DNA of 64,000 nucleotides from Desulfocarbo indianensis (lineage in GTDB: Bacteria; Desulfobacterota; Desulfarculia; Desulfarculales; Desulfarculaceae), in NCBI GenBank assembly GCA_001184205.1, contig LBMP01000002.1, positions 21,403 through 85,402 on the forward strand, given 5' to 3'. Made by a program: the position numbers and the translations under genes. Position 1 is the stretch's first letter. Each line of letters opens with the position of its first letter. Positions 42,917 through 51,701 of this stretch are shown here, piece after piece. Below the pieces are notes generated by a model. That model saw only the letters and a list, made by a program, of their open reading frames with translations. It did not search any database and was not told the origin of the DNA.

Positions 42917-44442
42917 GGGCGGCCCCTGGGCCGGGCCTTGGCCAGGCTGGGCCGGAAGTTTTGGTCCATCTGGAAATCCAGCACGCTCTGGCGGTGGGCG
43001 TAAAGGCTTATATCGTGATACAGCGGCAGCAGGGGAAGCTCCCGGTTGAACAGCTCGGCCAGCTCGCGGTAAAGCGCCTGACGCCGCTTGAAATCCATCT
43101 CAAAGCGGGCCTCCTCTATGAGCCGGTCCAGGGCGGGGCCGCCGCAGCCGTAGCTGCGCGGGCCCTGGCCGTGCAGGTAATAGGCATAAAAGAAATCTGG
43201 ATCGCCGGTCATGAGGGTGTTGGGTTGCAAGGCCAGGTCGAACGCGCCCTTTTGCATGGCCTCATAATAAGCGCCCGGCTCCTTGATCTCTATGGCGGCG
43301 CGGAAGCCCTCGGCGGCCAGCTTTTGCTGGAGGACCTGGGCTATCTCCAGATAGGGCCAGCGCTGGGTGGTTCCCCCGTGCAGCAGGATGATCAGCTCGC
43401 GGGCGGGCGCGGCGGGTTTCACGCCGGGGGGAGGGTTCAGGAGGCCGAAGGCCCAATCCCGGGCCAGGGGCGAATAGGGATCGCGGGCCACCACCCCCGC
43501 GCCATGGGCCAGGGCCGCCACCACCTGCTTTCTATCTAAAATAGAGGCCAGCCACAAGCGGGCCCGGCGCTCGCTGAAAGGGGGCTTGCCGCAATTGAAC
43601 ACCAGGTAGTGGGTGGTGGCCACCTCCCGGCGCAGGAGTTCCACCTGGGGGGCCTGGGCCAATTCGGCGGCCTGCTCCGGCAGGATGCCCCCCACGTCGG
43701 CCACCGCGTCAACCTCTCCGGCCAGGAGAGCCATGAGCCTGGTCTGGGCGTCCGGGATGAACCGGAAAACGACCCGGTCATAGGCGGGCTTGCCCGCCCA
43801 GTGGCCGGCAAAGGCCTCCAGCTCGATGCGGTCGCCCCGCCGGATTTTTTTCACGCGAAAAGGCCCGGTGGCGATCAATTCCTTGACGCGGCCCTCCTCA
43901 TCGAAGCAGGAGGGATGAATCATGGGGCTGGAAAAATAGGCCAAGAGGTTGGGGAAGGCCGGCGAGGGCTTGGCCAGGCGGAACACCAATTCATGCCTGC
44001 CGCGCGGCTCCATGGCGATCACGTTGCGGTAGATGCCGGTGGGATCGTATTTGGCTCGGCCCGCCAGCCGCCGCAGGTTGGCCGCGGCCTCGCGGCTGGT
44101 GAAGGGAGCCCCGTTGTGAAATCGCACCCCCTGGCGCAGGCGGAAGACCCAGGTGCGGCCCCCGTCGCGGCTCCGCCAGGATTCGGCCAGCCAGGGCTGG
44201 GCCCTGAGGTCCTGGTCGAGATAGGTCAGGGCCTCCCAGGCGTTGAGCGAGCCGTGCACATAGGTGGAGCTGTCGGGGCCGTCGTACAGATCGCGCCCCA
44301 CGCCTATCACCAGAGTGGCCGGCTGGGGCGAAGCGGCTTGCGCCGCCGGAGCCGCCCAAGCAAGCCAGGCGGCCAGGCAAAGGCAAAGCGCCAATGCCGG
44401 GCCGCCGGCCGGTTTCCTCAAGCTTTGCGAAACGCCAAGCAT
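42913..44442 (-). CDS. ABC transporter substrate-binding protein (SBP_bac_5, NikA/Opp type)
   Basis: The 509-aa protein has a signal peptide ending near AAQAASPQP and a family 5 extracytoplasmic solute-binding domain (NAWEALTYLD, WVFRLRQGVRFHNGAPF, DAVADVGG). Family members bind oligopeptides, nickel or nickel/cobalt chelates. The TonB receptor just upstream points to a bulky or scarce ligand brought across the outer membrane. The stop overlaps the methyltransferase start by 4 bp. Confidence 0.9.
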   Translation of the reverse strand: MLGVSQSLRKPAGGPALALCLCLAAWLAWAAPAAQAASPQPATLVIGVGRDLYDGPDSSTYVHGSLNAWEALTYLDQDLRAQPWLAESWRSRDGGRTWVFRLRQGVRFHNGAPFTSREAAANLRRLAGRAKYDPTGIYRNVIAMEPRGRHELVFRLAKPSPAFPNLLAYFSSPMIHPSCFDEEGRVKELIATGPFRVKKIRRGDRIELEAFAGHWAGKPAYDRVVFRFIPDAQTRLMALLAGEVDAVADVGGILPEQAAELAQAPQVELLRREVATTHYLVFNCGKPPFSERRARLWLASILDRKQVVAALAHGAGVVARDPYSPLARDWAFGLLNPPPGVKPAAPARELIILLHGGTTQRWPYLEIAQVLQQKLAAEGFRAAIEIKEPGAYYEAMQKGAFDLALQPNTLMTGDPDFFYAYYLHGQGPRSYGCGGPALDRLIEEARFEMDFKRRQALYRELAELFNRELPLLPLYHDISLYAHRQSVLDFQMDQNFRPSLAKARPRGRP

Positions 44443-44460
44443 TATTGGCGCGGTTTCCTC

Positions 44461-46593
44461 CTAGAACAGATAGCGGACTCCCACCGAGAATTCCAGGTAG
44501 CGTCCGGGATTCACATAGACTATCTCGGTGGCGTAGTCCTCGTCAAAAATATTCACCGCCGAGAAGCAGGTGTTGAGCACCCAATCCGGGGCCAGTTGCC
44601 AATCGCGCCAGATCTTGGCGTCCACGGTCTCGTAGGCCTTCATGTGGAAGTAGGGCAGCTCGGTGTTGGTGTCGTCATAGTAGCGGCTGTCCGAGAAACG
44701 GAACAGGGCCTCGGCGTTGAACAGCTTGGGATTCAGGTAGCGCAGGCCCACGCTGCCCCAATAATCCGGCGCGTTGCGCAGCTGGTTGCCGTCGTTGTCG
44801 GGATCGTCCTTGATGCGCGAGCTGTTCAAGGTCAGCGAGCCGAAGAACAACAGCTCCTTGGTGAGGGGTTGGCGCACCTGCATTTCCACGCCCTGGATGC
44901 GCGCGCCGCCGATGTTCTTGGTGCGGATGATGCTGCCGCCCTCCACGTAGGGGTTCTCGTCATAGCTGTAGGAGACCATGTCCTTGATCTCGCCGTAATA
45001 GCCGGTTACGCCGAGGAAGGTGCCCCAGGCGGGCAGGGTGATGTCCACCCCCAAATCCACCATCCAGGTCTCCTCGGGCTCCAAATTCGGATTGGCCTCC
45101 CGCCAGGTGTTGCCGGTGGTGGTGTTCTGGAAGAACCACAGGGCGGTGCCGGGCCAGAAGGCGGTGCCGGCGGAGCTGCGCACCGCCACGTACTCGTTGA
45201 AGCGGTATTTGACGCCGCCGCGGTAGGTGGTGGTCTCTTTGGTGATGTCGTCCGGCTCCTGGGGCTCGTTGCCCTGGATGAACACGTCGTGGTAGCGCCA
45301 GTGGTCGTAACGCACGCCGGCCATGAGGCTGAGCTTGTCGTCCATCAGAAGCTGCTGGTCCTGGAGGTAGACCGCCGTCTGGTCGGTGGTCCACTCGGAG
45401 TGGGTGCTGCTGCCGCTGGTGTAGTTGTAAGTGCGCTCCTCTTTCTCCCGGCTCCAGAAGGCGCCCATGGTGAGCACGTTGCCCTTCCAGGGGTAGAGGT
45501 CCACCTGGCCTTCCAAGGGCGTGGTTTGGCGGGTCCAGTCGTAGGTGTAGTTGATGGTCGAGTCCAGCACCACCTCGCCGTTCACCATGGAAAGGCCGTT
45601 GTTGTATTGCTGCGGGTGATCGTCCCACTGGTAGCCGCCGGAGAGCTTCACCTTGCCCCAGGTGGAGAGCGGGGTCTCGAATTTGAGCGAACTCACCAGG
45701 ATGTCGCCGTTGTCGTTGAGGATGAAGTTTTGTTGGCCGCCGTAGAGATAGCGCCGGTTGTAATTGACCGCCAGCTCCAGACGGGTGCCGCCTTGGTTTT
45801 CCCAGCCGAACTTGCCGGCCAGCCAGGAGTTGCGCCACTTGTTGTCCTCGTAGGAGGCTTCCTTCAAGTACTGCTTCTTGCCCAGGCCATAGAGTTGCAG
45901 CATGCCGTCCAGGGGCTTCATCTGATAGCCGTCGGAATAGTCGCCGGAGTAGGAAAGGTAGTAATCGAAGTTGCCCACCTTGTCGCCCACGTGGGTGTGA
46001 GGGCGGATGGTGTTGTTGGAGCCGTAAGCTATCTTGGCCACCGCGCCCATGCCGGCGCGGCCCTTGCGGGTCATGTAGTTGACCGCGCCGCCCGAGGCGT
46101 TGGCCCCGTAGAGCGCCGAGGAGGGCCCCAGGAGCACGTCCACCTGGTCCACGTCATTGGGGTTTACCGCCACGGAGAGGAACGGATTTAAGGGCAGGCC
46201 GTCCACCAGGTATATGGTGCGCCCGATGAAGTAGCCGGTGCCGCGCAGGTGAATCCAGGGCGGCCCCCAGGGATAGTATTGGGCCACGTGCACGCCGGGC
46301 ACGTCGCGGATGAATTCGCCCAGGTTGTTCATGAAATGGTTGGGCTGGTCTTCGATGGCCTCGCGATCCACCGTGTGCATGGTAAACGGCACCGTGGCCG
46401 GGTCCACCTCGGTCTTGGTGGCGGTCACCGTCACCTCGCCCATGGCGGTGGCTTTTTTCTTGGCGGCCGCCTCCTCGGCTTCCTGGGCCGAAGCTGTGGA
46501 AGTGGCGTCGCTGGCCGCCCAAGCGGGCGCGGCGCAAAATGCCGCTGTCAGGCCAACGGCCAGAAGGGTTGTAAAACATCTTTTTATAAACAT
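44461..46593 (-). CDS. TonB-dependent outer-membrane receptor heading the ABC import operon
   Basis: The ATG whose complement ends at 46593 follows a strong AAGGGAGGT; the frame extends to 46725 with no better site. The 710-aa product has a signal peptide (cleavage near PAWAASD), a TonB-box-like GEVTVTATK, a plug domain (about 60-190, PGVHVAQYYPWGPPWIHLRG, ASGGAVNYMTRKG) and a 22-strand-type barrel that ends in Phe (VGVRYLF). It is 18 bp from the binding-protein gene. The ligand may be a metal chelate or peptide; cobalamin is less likely because no B12 riboswitch precedes it. Confidence 0.93.
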   Translation of the reverse strand: MFIKRCFTTLLAVGLTAAFCAAPAWAASDATSTASAQEAEEAAAKKKATAMGEVTVTATKTEVDPATVPFTMHTVDREAIEDQPNHFMNNLGEFIRDVPGVHVAQYYPWGPPWIHLRGTGYFIGRTIYLVDGLPLNPFLSVAVNPNDVDQVDVLLGPSSALYGANASGGAVNYMTRKGRAGMGAVAKIAYGSNNTIRPHTHVGDKVGNFDYYLSYSGDYSDGYQMKPLDGMLQLYGLGKKQYLKEASYEDNKWRNSWLAGKFGWENQGGTRLELAVNYNRRYLYGGQQNFILNDNGDILVSSLKFETPLSTWGKVKLSGGYQWDDHPQQYNNGLSMVNGEVVLDSTINYTYDWTRQTTPLEGQVDLYPWKGNVLTMGAFWSREKEERTYNYTSGSSTHSEWTTDQTAVYLQDQQLLMDDKLSLMAGVRYDHWRYHDVFIQGNEPQEPDDITKETTTYRGGVKYRFNEYVAVRSSAGTAFWPGTALWFFQNTTTGNTWREANPNLEPEETWMVDLGVDITLPAWGTFLGVTGYYGEIKDMVSYSYDENPYVEGGSIIRTKNIGGARIQGVEMQVRQPLTKELLFFGSLTLNSSRIKDDPDNDGNQLRNAPDYWGSVGLRYLNPKLFNAEALFRFSDSRYYDDTNTELPYFHMKAYETVDAKIWRDWQLAPDWVLNTCFSAVNIFDEDYATEIVYVNPGRYLEFSVGVRYLF

Positions 46594-47172
46594 GGTTCGG
46601 CACCTCCCTTGCGAAAGACGGGCCGAAAACACAAAAAACCGCCACCCCTTCCTGGGGTCGCGGCCTTCATGGCCCATCTCGGCCAAGCCCCGCCTTTTGA
46701 ACCGGGGGGCTGGTTCAGTAATCACAACTCATTGATTATTGTTAGCCCGCGCCTTGGCGCTGGCGGCGCCGACTTCATGTCCTTGGCATTTTCGTAACAA
46801 TGCATACACAACCTGGCGATAAGGTGTCAAGAAAATTGACGGAACCCGCCAGGGGCCAAGCGGCCGGCAAGTAGGGTAACTGCTTGGAAAACAGACAGGT
46901 TTACACATGCCTCTGTCCGGGGCGCATTTGCCATGGTGGCCGGGTCGCCGTCTGGGACGGCCCGCCTCGATCTTTCCCGCCCGGCGGCCGGTTACTTTCT
47001 GTTAACCGTCTTTTCGTATAGCCATTAATAAGAACCTAAGAAAGACCTGTCGAGACCTTCGCCTTAAGAGCCGCGCACTGCTGAAGCACCATTTTTAACA
47101 GGGCGACCGGGTGTAGCTGCCCCCCCCTGGCTCGACGGGTGCGAAACAAGGTCTATGCCAAGGGAGGTACTA
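46594..47172. promoter_or_regulatory. Divergent intergenic region with a TAATCA palindrome
   Basis: The 579-bp region separates the TonB receptor (left) from the HEAT protein (right). TAATCA (46719-46724) and TGATTA (46733-46738) form a 6-bp inverted repeat with an 8-bp spacer about 130 bp upstream of the receptor start, a reasonable operator position. I looked for NikR (GTATGA..TCATAC) and clear Fur boxes and did not find a convincing one. Near the right end AGACCTT (47053-47059) pairs with AAGGTCT (47148-47154), and GTCGAG (47049-47054) with CTCGAC (47131-47136), a weak leader structure. Confidence 0.35.
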
Positions 47173-47601
47173 ATGAGCCTGATATCTAAATCTTCATTGA
47201 TATTGACCGCATGCCTGGCCGCGGCCCTGTGGCTGGCGCCGGCGGCGGTCCTGGCGGAGGATAATTTGCCTTTGGGCAGAAAGCTTTACGAAATGGGGGA
47301 ATCCCGGAACCCGGCTTCGGTGAGTTTCCTCTTGCAAAACCTCGCCAGCGCCGATCCCCATGTCCGCCGCATCGCCGCCCACGCCCTGGGAAAGATCGGT
47401 GATTACAAGGCATCGGAACCCCTGATGAAACTGGCGATGGATCAAAGCCAGCCCAGCATGGTGCGCTGCTGCGCCATAAGGTCTTTGGGCAGAATCGACG
47501 CCGGCCAGGCCAAGCCCTGCCTGAGCGCCCTTTGCCACAGCCCGGATCGGATAGTCAGAAGAGCCGCTTCTTCCTCGCTGTTGCTCATGGCCAGCAACTG
47601 A
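47173..47601 (+). CDS. Small secreted HEAT-repeat protein
   Basis: The ATG at 47173 is preceded by AGGGAGGT. The 142-aa protein has a signal peptide (cleavage near AAVLAED) and about three HEAT-like repeats (residues 45-135, for example ADPHVRRIAAHALGKIGD and PDRIVRRAASSSLLLM). HEAT repeats bind proteins. I cannot name its partner. It is separate from the divergent TonB operon. Confidence 0.82.
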   Translation: MSLISKSSLILTACLAAALWLAPAAVLAEDNLPLGRKLYEMGESRNPASVSFLLQNLASADPHVRRIAAHALGKIGDYKASEPLMKLAMDQSQPSMVRCCAIRSLGRIDAGQAKPCLSALCHSPDRIVRRAASSSLLLMASN

Positions 47602-47711
47602 CGGCGAGCAGGCGTTTTTCACCCATGGAACGAGGCGGCCGGCACGAGGTTCTCCACGGGAGCCGCCGCCTCCCGGCCCGGTGAAAGAATCGCATCCGGG
47701 GGGAGATCAGT

Positions 47712-47954
47712 ATGAGCCTGAAACCGAGGCGGGAGGCGGCGCGGCCTGGTTGCGCCGCGCTCACCTTTTTCACCAGCTCGCCATGGCTGACCTTGGCCGA
47801 GGCGGCCGAATACCTGGGCGTATGCGACCGCGTCATGCGCGGCCGGCTCAAGGGGGCGCTGGCCCAAGGCGCCAAAGGCGTTTGCGGGTCCGGCGCCAAT
47901 GTGATGATCAAAAAGGATTTCCTGAATGAAATCATGAGCGGAAGGGAAGACTAA
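47712..47954 (+). CDS. Small helix-turn-helix (excisionase-like) protein
   Basis: This 80-aa protein carries an HTH_17/excisionase-type fold: WLTLAEAAEYLGVCDRVMRGRLK, read as two short pieces around residues 25-47, then a basic wing and IKKDFLNEIM. A GGGAG lies before ATG 47712. It is probably a DNA-binding protein for local regulation. No integrase or recombination site is nearby to make it a true excisionase. Confidence 0.7.
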   Translation: MSLKPRREAARPGCAALTFFTSSPWLTLAEAAEYLGVCDRVMRGRLKGALAQGAKGVCGSGANVMIKKDFLNEIMSGRED

Positions 47955-47990
47955 AACGGCGGTGGCAAACGGGCCGGGGGGGGGGACGGC

Positions 47991-48224
47991 GTGAAGCGTC
48001 CGGACCGGAGGCGGAGAAAAAGCGCCGAGAGGGAAAGGCTTGCCGGAGACTGGCTGGCCGCGCGGTTTTTCGCCCTGCACAGCGGCATCATCCCCGCCAG
48101 CATGGTCAAGGAGCTTGACCCCGAGCAGATCAAGGCCTTTTTGCACCAAGAGGACCCGGCTTCCTGGCCTCCCGGCATCGGGCATTTGGCCATTTTTGCC
48201 GATCTGCATAAAAAATCGTTGTAA
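47991..48224 (+). CDS. Hypothetical protein, 77 aa
   Basis: The GTG at 47991 opens a 77-aa frame with an Arg-rich N-terminus (KRPDRRRRKSAERERLAG) and a helix-prone middle (WLAARFFALHSG). I do not recognise a family. A G-rich stretch precedes the start and the rho-independent terminator at 48245-48285 follows it, which supports it being the end of a short transcription unit with the HTH gene. Confidence 0.5.
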   Translation: MKRPDRRRRKSAERERLAGDWLAARFFALHSGIIPASMVKELDPEQIKAFLHQEDPASWPPGIGHLAIFADLHKKSL

Positions 48225-48244
48225 CCCGCCAGGCGGAGGCGCGG

Positions 48245-48285
48245 GGCCCGGTCCTGCCCAATAAATCAAGCGGGCCGATTTTTTT
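48245..48285 (+). terminator. Rho-independent terminator after the small genes
   Basis: GGCCCG (48245-48250) and CGGGCC (48271-48276) form a stem, followed by GA and seven T's (48279-48285). It separates the small genes from the large regulator, which has its own promoter. Confidence 0.65.
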
Positions 48286-48308
48286 AGGCCATGTGACCCA
48301 ACCGTCAA

Positions 48309-48345
48309 TTGACCTTCTGGCGTGCGATGTGTTAAATCCGCACGC
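48309..48345 (+). promoter_or_regulatory. Promoter of the large regulator with overlapping palindromic operator
   Basis: TTGACC (48309-48314) and TTAAAT (48332-48337) are spaced by 17 bp. A perfect 7-bp inverted repeat, GCGTGCG (48320-48326) and CGCACGC (48339-48345), surrounds the -10 element, as expected for an operator that blocks polymerase. Confidence 0.65.
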
Positions 48346-48359
48346 TAGGGGGTGAGGGA

Positions 48360-51300
48360 ATGGATGGCTCCGCTCCATCGTTCTCCAAGTTCCGCCAACC
48401 CTTCCTGCCCAAGGTGCTGGTGCGCGGCCGCCTGCTGAGGCGGCTGGCGGAGAATGACCATAAAAATCTGTGGCTGGTAAACGGACAAGCCGCCCAGGGC
48501 AAGACCACGCTCCTGGCGACGTGGGCCTCCCGCGTCCGCAACGCCACGGTATGGGTTAACTGCGGCCCCGAGGACAGCCCGGCCGAAAACCTTTTCTGGT
48601 CGCTCTTGCGGGCGCTTTCCCTTACCTTGGGCAGGGATCTGGACCACGTGGCCGCCGAGGCCGGCCTGGGGCGGGCGCCTCTCATGGACCCCGCCCAGCT
48701 CGCCTATTTGGCGCGCCTGATATACGAGAACGCCCCCGAGGGGGCCCAGTTGATCCTGGACAACCTGGACCAGATACCTTCAGACGCCGCGTCCCTGGGG
48801 CTGGTGCGCGCCTTGATCGAGGTGCTGCCGCCCCGCCGGCGCTTGATCATTCTTTCCCGCAACGAGCTGCCCGGCCAGGCCGACCTGGTCATGCAGCAAC
48901 GGGCTTTCGTTTTGGGGAATGACGAACTGGCCTGTTCGGTTCAGGAAGCCTCCCAGCTTTTGGAATTGATGTCCGGCGCGGAACCGCCGGAAAAACAGGT
49001 GCGGGACGCCCACCGCCTCACCGAGGGCTGGATAGGCGGGCTGGTGCTCTATAGCGAATATTTGCAGAGCCTGCCGCCAAACGCCGCGGGGAAGCTGGCG
49101 CCGGGCGCCATGCCCGACAAGGTGGTCGGCGGCGTTTACCTGTTTTTCTGGCAAAACATCTTCAACCAGCAAAGCCGCAGAATCCAGGAATTCCTGGCGC
49201 GCTGCGCCGTCTTTTCGGTGCTGGACCCGGCGGCGCTGGCCGAGGCCGCCGGCGAGCCCGATGCCCAGGAGATATTGGAAAACCTGCGCCAACGCCACCT
49301 GTTCATCAGCGCGGTGTTCGATAAGGACCGCGGCCGGATTTACCGGCTGCATCAGATATTCCGCTATTTCCTGAAGGAACGCTATCAGCGGCTTTTCTCC
49401 CCTGAAGAGAGCAGAAGCTTCCTGGTCCGGGCGGGAGGGGTGTTCGCCGCTCACGGCTATTGGGAGGAAGCCCTGCGCTGCCACCTGGGGGGCGGCGAGC
49501 ATTCGGCGGCGGCCGAAACGATCAAGCGGCTGGCCCCCACCCTGCTCAACGAAGGCCGTTTGGGCGAGCTGGAGCACTGGCTGGGCAAGCTGCCCGAGGG
49601 ATTGATGGGGGATGATCCCTGGCTGCTCTACTATCAATGCCAGGCGTGGCGGTGGATAGGCGTGGCCAAGATAATCAAGGCCTTGCCGGATTTGCGGGCC
49701 GCCTTTGCCAAAAGCAACGATAAAAGAGGGGCGCTGGCGGCGCAGGCCCTGGAACTGGACGCTTCCTTTGCCGCCGGCCTGCCATGGTCCCAGCTGGAAA
49801 CCAGCCTGGCGGCGACGGAGCGGCTCCTGGACGGGGTGGAGCTTGAAGGGCACGAAGCGGAGCGGGCGGTCCTTTTATCCCAATACGGCTTCATTCACGC
49901 GGTGCGCGGCTTCCCGCGCAAGGCGGCCTGGGCCTGCGAACAGGCCTCGATCCTGATTCCCCGGCTCAAGAATCCTTTTTTGGCCAGCCGCGTGCTGCTT
50001 TATCACATGGACGCCCTCAATTTCATGGGCGAACTGGAGCGGTCCGCGCGGAAAAAGCTCGAGATGGAGGCCTTGCTGGGGCAACTGCGCATCAGCCACT
50101 TGCCGGCGGAAGCCTTCATCCCGCGCTGTTACCTGGAAACCCTGCAAGGCAATCTGGCGCAGGCGCGCCGGGAACTGGACCGCGCCCAGGAAATGATCGA
50201 TCAGGCGGGGCTGATCTACATGCTGCCCATCCGCTTGCTCTACGACTGCCTGTGGTCGGCCATGGCCGGGCAACACGAGCGGGCCCAAGCCTGCTTCGCG
50301 CAATTGCATTCCCTGCCCGCCGGCTTGGCGCCGCCTTTCGCGCTTTCGGCCAGCAAGGTCATTCTGGCCATGAGCCTTTCCCGCGCGGAAAAGGAGCGGG
50401 AGGCCTGGGACCTGGCTCATCAAGCCTGCGGGGAGCTTGCCAGCGACCAATGCAAGGCCCCCAGCCATTGGGCCAGCGGCAAGACCCTTATCGCCATCCT
50501 GGGAAGGAGCTTGGGCGAAGATGGGGCCTCTCTGGAGCGGGAGGCCGGGCAAGTCCGCCAGGTGTTCATGGAAATCGGCAGCCGGCAGTTTCAGACGGAA
50601 GCGGAGCTGGCCTTATGCCTTTTGGCTTGGGACCGGGGCGATAGGCAAGAAGCCCTGGCATGGCTGCGGGAAAGTCTGGCCGTGCGCAGGGGGAAACCCT
50701 ATGAGGGCTTCTTTATTTTCATGCGGCCCCGGGAAATCGCCGAGCTGTTCGCCCTGTCCGCCGAACTGGGCTGGGAGGACGGCGTGGAATCCTTGGGACA
50801 GGGGTTGTTGGCCCTAAGCGATGAACATCTGCCCGCGCAGCTAAAAAGCCTGACCGGCCACCCCCTGCCGGCGGTCAGGGAACAGGCCCTTGATCTGAAA
50901 AGAAGCGCCCAACGCCGGCAGGCCCCCCTGGCGCGCATCGCCGCCTTCGGTCCCTTGCGGGTCAGGGTGGGCGACAGGTCGATCGGCAACCGCCAATGGG
51001 GCCGCAAGCAGGTGCGGCAGCTGCTCATGGCGTTGATCGCCCTGGGAAGCCAGGGCGTCAGCCGGGACAAGATCATGGACGCCATCTGGCCCGAGGCCAA
51101 TCCCGAATCAGCGGAAAAAACCTTCAAGGTCACCCTGCATCGCCTGCGCAAGGTGTTCGAGCCCAACCTGGACCGCGCTTCCGGCTCTTCCTACGTCATC
51201 CAGGAGGACGGCCTTTTCAAATTGGACCCGGAGCTTTGCGGCGTGGACGTGAACGAGTTTCGCTCCCTGGCCAAGGAGGCGAAAAGGCTGGAGGATGCTG

Positions 51301-51701
51301 GCGACCCGGAAGGCGCGGCGCAAAAACGGGAACGGGCGGCCGGCCTTTACGAAGGCGATTTCCTGGCCACCGAGGCCTATTTGCCCTGGTGCCGGGAACC
51401 CAGAAGGCGCCTGCGGGAGGAATACCTCGACCTCATGGCCCAAATAGCGCAGTTTCACGAGCGCAAGGGGCAGATAGGCCAGGCCATGCGGTTTTTCAAC
51501 CGGTTGATCGAGACGGACCCCTACAACGAATACGCCTATCAGCGCCTCATGAGCTTGCAAGCCGAGGTGGGGTTGCTGGGCGAGGCGAAACGCACCTATC
51601 GCGCTTGCCGCGAGCACCTGAAGAAAGGCCTGGACAGCGAGCCCGGCTGGAACACCCAGGCCCTGTACAAGCAAATCCTGGAGCAATCCAAGCTGGATTA
51701 G
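48360..51701 (+). CDS. Large STAND-type transcription activator with SARP/BTAD C-terminus
   Basis: This 1113-aa protein has an N-terminal P-loop NTPase (Walker A GQAAQGKTT, residues about 42-50; hydrolytic region LILDNLDQIP) and a long helical region rich in TPR-like pairs (about 330-850). At the C-terminus is an OmpR-like winged helix (about 860-955, with FGPLRVRVGD and KTFKVTLHRLRKVFEPN) followed by a bacterial transcriptional activator domain (about 970-1105). This MalT/LuxR-like NTPase plus SARP-type DNA-binding layout marks a signal-dependent activator that assembles on DNA. It lies just upstream of mop with 560 bp between, so mop is the likely target. No ligand can be read from sequence. 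Confidence 0.9.
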   Translation: MDGSAPSFSKFRQPFLPKVLVRGRLLRRLAENDHKNLWLVNGQAAQGKTTLLATWASRVRNATVWVNCGPEDSPAENLFWSLLRALSLTLGRDLDHVAAEAGLGRAPLMDPAQLAYLARLIYENAPEGAQLILDNLDQIPSDAASLGLVRALIEVLPPRRRLIILSRNELPGQADLVMQQRAFVLGNDELACSVQEASQLLELMSGAEPPEKQVRDAHRLTEGWIGGLVLYSEYLQSLPPNAAGKLAPGAMPDKVVGGVYLFFWQNIFNQQSRRIQEFLARCAVFSVLDPAALAEAAGEPDAQEILENLRQRHLFISAVFDKDRGRIYRLHQIFRYFLKERYQRLFSPEESRSFLVRAGGVFAAHGYWEEALRCHLGGGEHSAAAETIKRLAPTLLNEGRLGELEHWLGKLPEGLMGDDPWLLYYQCQAWRWIGVAKIIKALPDLRAAFAKSNDKRGALAAQALELDASFAAGLPWSQLETSLAATERLLDGVELEGHEAERAVLLSQYGFIHAVRGFPRKAAWACEQASILIPRLKNPFLASRVLLYHMDALNFMGELERSARKKLEMEALLGQLRISHLPAEAFIPRCYLETLQGNLAQARRELDRAQEMIDQAGLIYMLPIRLLYDCLWSAMAGQHERAQACFAQLHSLPAGLAPPFALSASKVILAMSLSRAEKEREAWDLAHQACGELASDQCKAPSHWASGKTLIAILGRSLGEDGASLEREAGQVRQVFMEIGSRQFQTEAELALCLLAWDRGDRQEALAWLRESLAVRRGKPYEGFFIFMRPREIAELFALSAELGWEDGVESLGQGLLALSDEHLPAQLKSLTGHPLPAVREQALDLKRSAQRRQAPLARIAAFGPLRVRVGDRSIGNRQWGRKQVRQLLMALIALGSQGVSRDKIMDAIWPEANPESAEKTFKVTLHRLRKVFEPNLDRASGSSYVIQEDGLFKLDPELCGVDVNEFRSLAKEAKRLEDAGDPEGAAQKRERAAGLYEGDFLATEAYLPWCREPRRRLREEYLDLMAQIAQFHERKGQIGQAMRFFNRLIETDPYNEYAYQRLMSLQAEVGLLGEAKRTYRACREHLKKGLDSEPGWNTQALYKQILEQSKLD

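Noticed and set aside
46594..47172. NikR or Fur site upstream of the TonB operon
   Set aside because: No convincing match to either consensus.
47712..47954. True phage excisionase
   Set aside because: No integrase, attachment site or phage genes nearby; more likely a small HTH regulator.
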